Assembly (NCBI RefSeq): GCF_042678485.1
Contig: NZ_JBHTKR010000003.1
Span: 62,001-126,000 of the forward strand
DNA from: Seohaeicola saemankumensis
GTDB lineage: Bacteria; Pseudomonadota; Alphaproteobacteria; Rhodobacterales; Rhodobacteraceae
Length of the DNA: 64,000 bases
Direction: 5' to 3'
This document shows, piece by piece, positions 32,859-41,142 of this stretch; within the stretch, counting starts at the first letter, position 1; each line of letters begins with the position of its first letter. The notes beneath the pieces are model-generated. The model saw only the letters and a program-made list of their open reading frames with translations. It was not told the DNA's origin and ran no database searches. The position numbers and the translations under genes were made by a program.

Positions 32859-33914
32859 TCACTTGGCGCAGTCGGGAATGGCGTATCCCGCTTCTTCCCA
32901 GGCCGCGACGGCGCCGGGGTGGTACTTGAGCGACAGGCCGTTGCACAGGCCCGTCACGTCCGCATCGACCACGTCATAGTTGACGTTTGCCGCATAGGGC
33001 GAGCGTGTCTTCAACTCGGGCAGGCTTTCGATATAGGCCGCAACGATCGCCTTCACCACGTCGTCGGGCAGATCGGCGCGCGCCACAGTGGCAAAGGGCA
33101 CGCCCGGCGACCGGAACATCCCGTCCTCGGAAATCAGCGTGACACCGCTGCCCTCGGCATAGCCCATGTCCGCGCCCTTGATGACGACCGGCGCATTGCC
33201 GGGCGCCTTGAGGAACTTCTGCATCCCTTCGCTTTCCCAGATATCCTTGGGAAACGAGATGATGTTGACATTGCCGGCCGCCAGCGCCGTCACCACGCGG
33301 TCGGACGGGAAGGTGATCGGCACCATGAATGCCTCGGCCGAACCATCGACAAGCGTGGTCGGCAACTGGCCCCAGTTGGTCTGCAGGCCCTTGTAATCCT
33401 CGCCATCCTTGAAACCGCCGGTGCCAAGCTGCAACGTCTGGCGTCCCACGGTCAGCGCCGCACCCGAAGGCGGGCCGTTCCAGATCGTGCGCCCCTTGAT
33501 ATCGGCATAGCTGTTGATCCCCGACACGACCGGGGCGAACAGGCCATAAGCGCCCGCGTTATAGGTATAGAGAACCTTGACGTTCGGCGCGATTTCCTGA
33601 CCGCGTTCGCCCACGCTGCTGAAAGGACCACGGCCCTTTTCCAGCAGGAAATGCAGCAGTGTCGGCGCGGTCACGATATCGGATTTGCCTTCGGCCACGT
33701 TCAGCATGGAATTTGTGGCGGTCTGGCCTTCCTGCACCTGCAGGTTCGCGATGCCCTTGCGGCCCACTACATCGGCAAGATGCAACGTCGACAGATGCGG
33801 CGAGTTGCCGGCGCTGGATGTCTCGACCGTCAGGTTGGCTTGCGCCAGCGCCATCTGGCCAGTCAGCGTCAACCCGACGATGGTCAAGGCCGTGCGTGTC
33901 AGTCTTGAAATCAT
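32859..33914 (-). CDS. TAXI-family TRAP substrate-binding protein
   Basis: The 351-residue periplasmic protein has a signal peptide (ISRLTRTALTIVGLTLTGQMALA). The mature start ANLTVETSSAGNSPHLSTLHLADVV and the IWNGPPSGAALTVGRQTLQ segment fit TAXI receptors. ATG 33914 is preceded by GGGAGAAG at correct spacing; an earlier in-frame start would spoil the signal peptide. It delivers solute to the fused permease encoded downstream. Confidence 0.88.
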   Translation of the reverse strand: MISRLTRTALTIVGLTLTGQMALAQANLTVETSSAGNSPHLSTLHLADVVGRKGIANLQVQEGQTATNSMLNVAEGKSDIVTAPTLLHFLLEKGRGPFSSVGERGQEIAPNVKVLYTYNAGAYGLFAPVVSGINSYADIKGRTIWNGPPSGAALTVGRQTLQLGTGGFKDGEDYKGLQTNWGQLPTTLVDGSAEAFMVPITFPSDRVVTALAAGNVNIISFPKDIWESEGMQKFLKAPGNAPVVIKGADMGYAEGSGVTLISEDGMFRSPGVPFATVARADLPDDVVKAIVAAYIESLPELKTRSPYAANVNYDVVDADVTGLCNGLSLKYHPGAVAAWEEAGYAIPDCAK

Positions 33915-33967
33915 GGTTCTTCTCCCTGTCACCATGGTTGCCGGGGCCTCCTCCTGCCCCGTTTCGG

Positions 33968-35644
33968 TCAGTTCTTGATCGTTGATGCACGCATGTCGCG
34001 CGCCTTGCGGCCCACATATTTGGCCACCAGTTCCGGCTCCAGATCGCCCTCCTCGACGATGCCGATCAGAACGCCCTTGCGTGCGGTCTTGCCCCGCGCC
34101 GCCATCAGCGCGGCATTGGATATCGTGGTGCGCGCGCCAGGCCGGCAGGCCCAGGCGAAAAGCCTGTCATAAAGTGCTGTCCGGATATCCGCATGGGCGT
34201 CCGACGCGCCAAGGTCATCGACTTCGCCGGGATCGCTGTCCAGATCGAACAGCATCGGGCGGAAACCGCCTTCGAAATGGATCATCTTCCAGCGTCCATC
34301 GAACACCATGAACATGCGGGCCAGTTTCGGATGCAGCCCCAGCTTGTTTGCCAGCGGCGTGGCCGAATAATCATATTCGCAAAACACCGCATCGCGCGCG
34401 GGCGCGTCACCGCCGCGCAACAGCGGCAGCAAAGAACGGCCTTCAAGGATGTGATCCAGCCGCCCCGCGTCCCCGCCGGCCACATCGACGAAGGTCGGCA
34501 GCAGGTCGATACATTCCACCAGCGTATCGCAGACCGTGCCGCGCGTCGCGTCCGCCTGTTCCGAGGGGTCATAGATGATCAGCGGCACCCGCACGCTGGC
34601 ATCGTGGAAAAACGTCTTTTCCCCCATCCAGTGATCGCCCATGAAATCGCCGTGATCCGAGGTGACGACGATCATCGTGTCATCCATGCGCCCGGTCTTT
34701 TCCAGCCAGTCGAACAGCACGCCGATCTGATCGTCGCATTGCTTGATCAGGCCCATGTAGGCGCGCAGCACCTTGTCACGGGTGTCGTCACGCGCGAAGG
34801 CACGGCCCACGGGCGCGTTCTGGAACCCCTTGAAGACCGGGTGATCCGTCTCTTGTTCGGCCTGGGTGGCGACACGCGGCAGGAAATCCTGCGGGCCATA
34901 CATCGCGGCATAGGGTTCGGGCACGATATAGGGCCAGTGCGGCTTGATATAGCTCAGGTGGCAGCACCAGGGCCCGGTGGCGCCCGCGATGAATTCCATC
35001 CCGCGGCGGGTCAGATAGGGGGTTTCACTGTCCTCCTCGCGGATATTCGCGGGTTGGTCGGAATTGTTCAGGAACCAGCCGGACAGCACGTTGCCTGCGT
35101 CATCAATGCCGGAATTGGCATAGTCGTGCCAGGGATTTTCGCCTTCATAGCCTTTGACGCGCAGGTATTCGTTGTACTTCAGCGCGCCGCCCGCGTCGTA
35201 ATACCCGTCCGGCCCCTCGGGGCGCATGCCGTCGTCGCGCTCGAAGATGTCGAAGCCGCATTCGGACACGCGCGCGCCGATCACGCTGTCGGGTTCCAGC
35301 CCCAAGCGGCGCATGCCTTCGGCATCCGCCTTCATGTGGGTCTTGCCGACCAGCCAGCAGCCCATGCCCAGATCGCGCAAATGATCGCCCATGGTCAGCT
35401 CGCCCACCTTCAGGGGGACGTTGTTCCAGCTGGCCCCGTGCGAATGCACGTAGCGGCCCGTATAGGTCGACATGCGCGACGGGCCGCACAGCGGCGACTG
35501 GATATAGGCACGGTCGAACCTGACGCCCATCGCGGCCAGCCGGTCGATATGCGGCGTCTTCAGATGCGGATGGCCATAACAGGACAGGTAATCCCACCGC
35601 AGCTGGTCGAACATGATGAACAATATGTTCCGCGGCTCTGCCAT
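33968..35644 (-). CDS. Formylglycine-dependent sulfatase/phosphonate monoester hydrolase
   Basis: The 558-residue enzyme has metal ligand Asp13 (IMFDQLRWD) and the sulfatase signature CGPSR at 53-57, where Cys53 would be oxidised to formylglycine. VTSDHGDFMGDH supplies further metal ligands and GEKTFFHD the usual lysine region. No signal peptide is seen, so it is cytoplasmic, like choline sulfatase and PMH-type enzymes. FDQ rather than DD at the first motif also points to the PMH/choline-sulfatase branch. It heads the TAXI-TRAP operon. The substrate is presumably a sulfate or phosphonate ester of the transported solute. Confidence 0.88.
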   Translation of the reverse strand: MAEPRNILFIMFDQLRWDYLSCYGHPHLKTPHIDRLAAMGVRFDRAYIQSPLCGPSRMSTYTGRYVHSHGASWNNVPLKVGELTMGDHLRDLGMGCWLVGKTHMKADAEGMRRLGLEPDSVIGARVSECGFDIFERDDGMRPEGPDGYYDAGGALKYNEYLRVKGYEGENPWHDYANSGIDDAGNVLSGWFLNNSDQPANIREEDSETPYLTRRGMEFIAGATGPWCCHLSYIKPHWPYIVPEPYAAMYGPQDFLPRVATQAEQETDHPVFKGFQNAPVGRAFARDDTRDKVLRAYMGLIKQCDDQIGVLFDWLEKTGRMDDTMIVVTSDHGDFMGDHWMGEKTFFHDASVRVPLIIYDPSEQADATRGTVCDTLVECIDLLPTFVDVAGGDAGRLDHILEGRSLLPLLRGGDAPARDAVFCEYDYSATPLANKLGLHPKLARMFMVFDGRWKMIHFEGGFRPMLFDLDSDPGEVDDLGASDAHADIRTALYDRLFAWACRPGARTTISNAALMAARGKTARKGVLIGIVEEGDLEPELVAKYVGRKARDMRASTIKN

Positions 35645-35723
35645 CGGTGCTGGTCCCCTCCCTGCAAGGTCCAATGCTTGTTTCGCGCGGTCCCTCGGGT
35701 GGATGCTAGCAGTCAAAAAGTCA

Positions 35724-35744
35724 TTGCGGAAATAGTTTACGCAA
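35724..35744. promoter_or_regulatory. Dyad in the sulfatase promoter
   Basis: TTGCG (35724-35728) and CGCAA (35740-35744) are inverted arms with an AT-rich 11-bp spacer, in the 124-bp gap upstream of the sulfatase gene and just after the lysR gene. The geometry suits a LysR-type regulator. Confidence 0.35.
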
Positions 35745-35768
35745 CCGCGTCATATCCAATTCGATATA

Positions 35769-36689
35769 TCAGGCATAAACCTGTGCGGCACGGCGCATGT
35801 GGTCGCGCAGCAGCGCGGCCTCGGGCGTGGGGTCGCGATCGCTGGCATAGGTCATGCCCACAGAGCCCATCAGCTCTTCGCTCTGAACGCCCAGTCGCAC
35901 CAATCGGCCCTCGGCCAGTTCCTCGCGCACGGCGCCAAGGGGCAAACAGGCCACCGCGCGATTGGTCGACAGGAAACTGCGTGTGAATTCGAAGGACACG
36001 GTTTCGATCTTGTTCGGAAAGGGGCCATAGCCGCGCGCGGTCACGAACTTGTCCATCTCCGTGCGGATGATCGTGCCGGGGATCGGCACCACGACCAGAC
36101 CGGCGCGGATATCTTCGAGCGTCACGTGATCGGGTGTGGCGGCAAAGGGATGGTCGTGGTGGACCACGAAGATCAGCCGCTCGAAATACAGATGCTCGAA
36201 CCTGACGCCGGGCATGTAATCCAGCGCCAGCAGCCGCCCGATCAGAAAGTCGATCTCGGCCCGGTGCAGACGCGCGACAAGTTCGGGGATCGACGCCCAG
36301 TAGAGCCGCAGATCGACCTCTGGTGCCTCAGCCTTGAAGGTCGCGGCGGCCTCGACCGCAAGGGTGCGGGACACGTTGGGCAGCATCCCGATCGCCACGA
36401 CCGGCACAGGCGAGCCGCCTGCCGCAAGCCGCGTGCCGGCTTCAAGCTGCGACAGGGCCGTGTCCACGTGGCGGCGCAGGGCGGTGCCCGCCTCGGTCAG
36501 GGACAGGCCACGCCCCGTGCGGTGAAACAAGGACTGGCCGATCAGCGCCTCAAGCTCGGACAGGGTCCGCGACAGGGCGGGTTGCGAGCTGCCCAGATGG
36601 TCGGCGGCGGCTGTCACCGACCCATGCAGGGTGATCGCCTGAAAACAGCGCAGGTGGCGCATGCGCAGCCTGGAAAACGCCTGGTTCAT
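35769..36689 (-). CDS. LysR-family transcriptional regulator
   Basis: The 306-residue protein has an N-terminal winged HTH (LRCFQAITLHGSVTAAADHLG, then SQPALSRTLSELEALIGQSLFHRTGRG at about 13-62). A LysR substrate-binding domain follows, in the GbpR/PcaQ style. It is divergent from the enolase-superfamily gene and lies just downstream of the sulfatase promoter region, so it could control either. The start is ATG 36689; the longer frame upstream lacks family resemblance. Confidence 0.9.
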   Translation of the reverse strand: MNQAFSRLRMRHLRCFQAITLHGSVTAAADHLGSSQPALSRTLSELEALIGQSLFHRTGRGLSLTEAGTALRRHVDTALSQLEAGTRLAAGGSPVPVVAIGMLPNVSRTLAVEAAATFKAEAPEVDLRLYWASIPELVARLHRAEIDFLIGRLLALDYMPGVRFEHLYFERLIFVVHHDHPFAATPDHVTLEDIRAGLVVVPIPGTIIRTEMDKFVTARGYGPFPNKIETVSFEFTRSFLSTNRAVACLPLGAVREELAEGRLVRLGVQSEELMGSVGMTYASDRDPTPEAALLRDHMRRAAQVYA

Positions 36690-36835
36690 GATCCGCCTTC
36701 TATTGCTGAAGGGTTGCGGGACAGGTCCCAGACAATCGGCACGCCCCGCACCTGTCAAGCATGGCGGACGCTTGCGCGGCATTGCCAGCCGCTGCGGCCC
36801 GCCATAGGCTTTGTCACAAGACCAAGGAGGCCGGA

Positions 36836-37993
36836 TTGCCCAGGATCGCCCGCATCGAGACCTTCCATACCGAATTCGTCTGCTTTGTCCGCATCACCGC
36901 CGACGATGGCGCGTTCGGCTGGGGGCAGACCTCGACCTATAACGCAGATATCACGGCGCAGGTCCTGCATCGCCAGATCGTGCCCTGGGCGCTGGGGGCC
37001 GATTGCGCCGACATCGCAGGACTGGTGCATCTGATCGAGCGGCGCGAGCACAAGTATCCTGGCACTTATCGCTGCCGCGCGCTGGCCGGCCTGGATACCG
37101 CGCTTTGGGACATGGCGGGGCGACGGGCGGGCAAACCCGTGGCCAGCCTGCTGGGCGGCGCGCCGGGACGCATCCGCGCCTATGCCAGCTCGATGAAGCG
37201 CGACATCACGCCAAAGGATGAGGCCGAACGCCTGACACGGCTTTGCGCCGAACAGGGCTTTACCGCCGCCAAGTGGCGCATCGGCGCGGAATGCGGCGGC
37301 GATGCGGATGAATGGCCCGGTCGCACGGAAGAGATCATTCCGGTGATGGCGCGCGCGCTTGGCGACGGGATCGACAAGCTGGTGGATGCCAATTCAGGCT
37401 TTTCGGTACCGCGCGCCATCGCCGTGGGGCGGATGTTGCAGGATCACGGGATCGGCCACTATGAGGAACCCGTGCCCTATTGGGATCTGGAGGCGACGCG
37501 CGCCGTGACCGCGGCGCTGGATGTCGATGTGACCGGCGGCGAACAGGACTGGGACATGGCCACATGGACACGGATGATCGACATGCGCGCGGTCGATGTG
37601 GTGCAGCCCGATGTGATGTACATGGGCGGCATGGCCCGGACCATGCAGGTGGCCGCCATGGCCGGGGCGGCGGGGTTGCCCTGCACACCCCATGCGGCCA
37701 ACCTGTCGCTGGTGACCATGTGCACCATGCATCTGCTGGCGGCGCTACCCAATGCGGGCAAATACCTGGAACTGTCGATCGAGGGCGATGACTATTACCC
37801 TTGGCAGCGTGACCTGTTCCTGGGCCAGCCCTTTGCCGTGTCGGGCGGGCATGTGACCGTCACCGACACACCCGGCTGGGGGCTGGAGGTCAACCCGGCA
37901 TGGCTGGAACGCGCCGCCTATACCGAGGCCGCGCTGGACAGTTTCCGGCCCAGCGCCTACGGCGCGCTTTATCACAAGGCCAGCGGCGCCTGA
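36836..37993 (+). CDS. Enolase-superfamily (mandelate racemase/muconate lactonizing-like) dehydratase
   Basis: The 385-residue protein has the three metal ligands Asp184 (LVDANSG), Glu210/211 (YEEP) and Glu236 (GGEQ), and a candidate base His in CTPHAANLS. The second-strand KxK motif reads K146-W-R148, so one lysine is replaced by arginine. The start is TTG 36836 because AAGGAGG ends 5 nt before it. Members abstract the alpha proton of carboxylates, mostly as acid-sugar dehydratases or racemases. It is divergent from a LysR gene that probably regulates it. The next gene, acetamidase, is tail to tail only 4 bp away. Confidence 0.86.
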   Translation: MPRIARIETFHTEFVCFVRITADDGAFGWGQTSTYNADITAQVLHRQIVPWALGADCADIAGLVHLIERREHKYPGTYRCRALAGLDTALWDMAGRRAGKPVASLLGGAPGRIRAYASSMKRDITPKDEAERLTRLCAEQGFTAAKWRIGAECGGDADEWPGRTEEIIPVMARALGDGIDKLVDANSGFSVPRAIAVGRMLQDHGIGHYEEPVPYWDLEATRAVTAALDVDVTGGEQDWDMATWTRMIDMRAVDVVQPDVMYMGGMARTMQVAAMAGAAGLPCTPHAANLSLVTMCTMHLLAALPNAGKYLELSIEGDDYYPWQRDLFLGQPFAVSGGHVTVTDTPGWGLEVNPAWLERAAYTEAALDSFRPSAYGALYHKASGA

Positions 37994-37997
37994 GGCG

Positions 37998-38921
37998 TTA
38001 AAGCAGCGCCTTGGCCATCATCATGTGCACGCCCTTTTCGCGGTTGACGGTCTGCGTGATCCGCAGATCGCCCGCCAGCGAACACAGCATATACGCCTCT
38101 TCGCGCGAGATGCCCGCGCGCGCGGCGACCAGCGTGATCATGCGGCGCAATGCGATCTCGACGCAACGGTCCAGATCGGCATGCATCCCCATGGTGATCA
38201 GGTGGGTGGGGGTTTCCGCCTCGGGATAGGTCACGTCCATATCGCGCCGGATCGTCAGGCGGAAACGGCCCTGCAAGGCGGTTTCGATGGCGGTCACGCA
38301 AACCTCGCCATCACCTTGCGCGCCATGCCCGTCACCGCAGGAAAACAGCGCGCCTTCGGCCATGACCGGCAGGTATAGCGTGGTGCCTGCGACCAGTTCC
38401 TTGTTGTCGAGGTTGCCACCATGGGCGCGCGGCTCGATCGTCGAGATGCGGCCCCAGTCAGCGGGCGGCGCGACCCCCATCACACCGAAGAAGGGCGCAA
38501 GCGGCAGCTTCAGCCCCCAGGGCAGCGTCGCCTCGGACCGGGCAGCATCCAGCGGGACGGTCATGTGGTGATACTGCGGAAAATCCTGCGGCAGGGTGCC
38601 TGACAGGGGCCGGATGAAAGTATAGCCCCAGTTCTGGCGCAACTGCACATCCAGGATATCCACCTGCAGCACGTCGCCCGGCATGGCGCCTTCCACGGCA
38701 ACGGGCCCGGTCAGGATATGGCCCGGCACGGTGGGCACGCCGGCGGCGTGGATTTCCAGCAACTCGGGCGGCACATCGAATCCTGCCCCCGGCAGCACGT
38801 TGGGCCCGCCCGAGACGGTGTTGATCGTCACCTCATCCCCGCTGGCCACGGTGGCGACAGGCGGCAGGTCGGCAGTGAAGAAACCCCAATGGCAGGTTTT
38901 CGGTCCGGCGTTCACGATCAT
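37998..38921 (-). CDS. Acetamidase/formamidase family protein
   Basis: The 307-residue protein belongs to the FmdA/AmdA family. SGDEVTINTVSGG, HILTGPVAVEGAMPGDVLQVDI, the FSCGDGHGAQGDGEVCVTAIE metal and active-site region, and THLITMGMHADLD are characteristic. It hydrolyses short amides such as formamide or acetamide to the acid and ammonia, in the cytoplasm. ATG 38921 is taken as start. It is divergent from the sugar-phosphoglycerate phosphatase and is not part of an obvious operon. Confidence 0.9.
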   Translation of the reverse strand: MIVNAGPKTCHWGFFTADLPPVATVASGDEVTINTVSGGPNVLPGAGFDVPPELLEIHAAGVPTVPGHILTGPVAVEGAMPGDVLQVDILDVQLRQNWGYTFIRPLSGTLPQDFPQYHHMTVPLDAARSEATLPWGLKLPLAPFFGVMGVAPPADWGRISTIEPRAHGGNLDNKELVAGTTLYLPVMAEGALFSCGDGHGAQGDGEVCVTAIETALQGRFRLTIRRDMDVTYPEAETPTHLITMGMHADLDRCVEIALRRMITLVAARAGISREEAYMLCSLAGDLRITQTVNREKGVHMMMAKALL

Positions 38922-39040
38922 CGGAAATGTCCTTGCTGTTTCGGGTAGCACCCGTTGCACAGGTTCTACGTGAGCCTGCCGGGGATTGGAAAGCAGAACT
39001 GCGCGGGCCCGACCCGTTCCGGCCGCAATGGACGAAAAAC

Positions 39041-39062
39041 GGGCCAAGCGGGGGCCAAGCGG
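39041..39062. repeat. Perfect 11-bp tandem repeat upstream of the gpgP-gpgS operon
   Basis: GGGCCAAGCGG occurs twice head to tail (39041-39051 and 39052-39062), 67 bp before the phosphatase start. An 11-bp period places both copies on one face of the helix, as expected for cooperative regulator binding. It may be an osmotic or nitrogen-responsive control site for compatible-solute synthesis (inference). Confidence 0.45.
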
Positions 39063-39128
39063 TCAAATGCAGGCGAGAAGGCCACTTAATTCTTGCGACT
39101 TCGGCGTGGGACCGTGAAAGTTGAGGGC

Positions 39129-39929
39129 ATGACGACATCAACACCACTCGTTGTCTTCACCGATCTTGACGGGACCTTGCTGGACCATGTCACCTATGAT
39201 TGGGAACCGGCACGTCCGGCGCTTGCGGAACTGGCCCGGATCGGCGCGCCCGTCGTGCTGTCCAGCAGCAAGACCGCTGCGGAAATCGCCGTATTGCAGG
39301 ATCGCATCGGTCTGACGGGTCATCTGGCCATTTGCGAGAACGGCTGCGGGTTGATCGGTGCGGGCAGCGGCGCGGGAACCGGCGATCATGCCGCGCTGCG
39401 CCGGGAACTGGACCGCCTGCCCCCGCATCTGCGAGAGGCGTTTCGCGGCTTCACCGACATGCCGACTGACGAGGTGATGGACCTGACGGGGCTGTCGCGC
39501 GAAGACGCTGTCCGGGCAAAGACACGCGATTTTTCCGAGCCGGGCCTGTGGCTTGGGGATGATGCCGGGCGGGCGGCCTTTGTCGCGGCCCTGGGCGCGC
39601 TCGGCGTGACCGCACGACAAGGCGGGCGGTTTCTGACCCTGTCGTTCGGCGGCACCAAGGCCGACCGCATGGCCGAAGTGATCGCCCATTACCGACCGGC
39701 CCGCACCATCGCGCTTGGTGATGCCCCCAATGACATCGAGATGCTTGAGGCGGCCGATAGCGGCGTGATCGTCAGCAATCCGCATCACAGCCCCCTGCCC
39801 CGTCTTCAGGGCGAGGATCAAGGGCGCATCATTCGCACGGATCGCCCCGGCCCATCGGGCTGGAACACGGCCATTCTGGCGCTGCTGGACAGGCTGGGCC
39901 TGAACAAGGAAAGGCAAGGTCATGGTTGA
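39129..39929 (+). CDS. gpgP: Glucosyl/mannosyl-3-phosphoglycerate phosphatase
   Basis: A 266-residue HAD-superfamily phosphatase of the MPGP family. Motif I is DLDGTLLD with nucleophile Asp12 and Asp14, SSSKTAAEI provides motif II, and IALGDAPNDIEML is the metal-binding motif IV. It removes phosphate from the sugar phosphoglycerate made by the next gene, giving the osmolyte glucosylglycerate or mannosylglycerate. It overlaps the synthase gene by 8 bp. The glucosyl assignment rests on the synthase type and the neighbouring phosphorylase. Confidence 0.85.
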   Translation: MTTSTPLVVFTDLDGTLLDHVTYDWEPARPALAELARIGAPVVLSSSKTAAEIAVLQDRIGLTGHLAICENGCGLIGAGSGAGTGDHAALRRELDRLPPHLREAFRGFTDMPTDEVMDLTGLSREDAVRAKTRDFSEPGLWLGDDAGRAAFVAALGALGVTARQGGRFLTLSFGGTKADRMAEVIAHYRPARTIALGDAPNDIEMLEAADSGVIVSNPHHSPLPRLQGEDQGRIIRTDRPGPSGWNTAILALLDRLGLNKERQGHG

Positions 39930-41142
39930 TTTTCATCAGAACGGTCATATCGCCACGCTGCACAATCTGCGGACGCGCAATCTGGCCGATATGACCTATG
40001 AGCTGGAGACATTCGCCCAGACCCGCAAGATGTCGCTGATCCTGCCTTGCCTTTATTCGGAGCTGGAGACAGAGGCGATGCCGCAGATCCTGTCCGAGCT
40101 GTCGCGCGTCAGCTACCTGCACCGGATCATCATCGGGCTTGACCGGGCGGATGCCGCGCAGTTCCGCCATGCGCGTGATTTCTTCGCGGCATTGGGCCAG
40201 AACCATGTGGTGATCTGGAATGACAGCCCCAGGATGCAAGAGATGGAGGCGCGGCTTGCCGCCATGGGGCTTGGCCCGGCCGAACCGGGCAAGGGCAAGA
40301 ATGTCTGGACCTCGATCGGCTATCTGATCGGCTGCCAGGACAGCGCGGTCATGGCGATCCATGATTGCGATATCCTGACTTATACGAACGACATGCTGGC
40401 GCGGCTGATCTATCCGGTGGCCAACCCGACCTTTCCCTTTCAGGTCGCCAAGGGATATTACGCCCGCATCGGTCAGGACAAGCTGAACGGACGGGTCACG
40501 CGGCTGCTGGTCAGCCCCCTGCTGATCGCGCTCAAGCGCGTGGTCGGGGACCGCGACTACCTGGATTACCTGCGCAGCTTCCGCTATCCGCTGTCGGGCG
40601 AATTCGCCATGCGTACCAATATCCTGCCCGATCTGCGCATTCCTTCGGATTGGGGGCTTGAGATCGGTGTGCTGTCCGAAGCCTGGCGCAACCTCGCGCC
40701 CTCGGCCGTTTGCCAGGTCGAAATCGCGGATGCCTATGATCACAAGCACCAGACCCTCAGCCCTGAGGATGCGACGACCGGGCTCAACCGCATGTCCACC
40801 GACATCTGCAAGGCGATCTTTCGCAAGCTGGCGGCAGATGGCACGGTGTTCACAAACAATGTCTTCCGCACCCTGAAAGCCACCTATTACCGCAGCGCGC
40901 TGGACCTGCTGGAGGCTTATCATTCAGACGCGAAGATGAACGGCCTGACCCTGGACCGCCATGCCGAAGAAGCCTCGATCGAACTGTTCGCCGAGAACAT
41001 CATGCGCGCGGGGCAGACCTTTCTCGAGAATCCGCACGAAACACCTTTCATCCCGACATGGAACCGGATTCACGCGGCCGACCCCGAGTTCCTGCGCGAT
41101 CTGCAGACGGCCGTGGCCCGGGATGCAGAAGAGCATCAGTAG
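39922..41142 (+). CDS. gpgS: Glucosyl-3-phosphoglycerate synthase
   Basis: The 406-residue GT-A-type glycosyltransferase has a metal-binding DCD motif at 148-150 (MAIHDCDIL), the acceptor-site GEFAMR segment and WGLEIGVLSEA, consistent with GT81-type GpgS enzymes. It joins a nucleotide-activated glucose to 3-phosphoglycerate; the upstream gene then removes the phosphate. Mannosyl-3-phosphoglycerate synthase is the alternative. Its 3' end overlaps the tail of the convergent phosphorylase gene by 7 bp. Confidence 0.83.
   Translation: MVDFHQNGHIATLHNLRTRNLADMTYELETFAQTRKMSLILPCLYSELETEAMPQILSELSRVSYLHRIIIGLDRADAAQFRHARDFFAALGQNHVVIWNDSPRMQEMEARLAAMGLGPAEPGKGKNVWTSIGYLIGCQDSAVMAIHDCDILTYTNDMLARLIYPVANPTFPFQVAKGYYARIGQDKLNGRVTRLLVSPLLIALKRVVGDRDYLDYLRSFRYPLSGEFAMRTNILPDLRIPSDWGLEIGVLSEAWRNLAPSAVCQVEIADAYDHKHQTLSPEDATTGLNRMSTDICKAIFRKLAADGTVFTNNVFRTLKATYYRSALDLLEAYHSDAKMNGLTLDRHAEEASIELFAENIMRAGQTFLENPHETPFIPTWNRIHAADPEFLRDLQTAVARDAEEHQ

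Noticed and set aside
34193..35986. 597-codon plus-strand frame over the sulfatase gene
   Set aside because: The sulfatase has its full catalytic motif set on the other strand; this frame lacks any motif.
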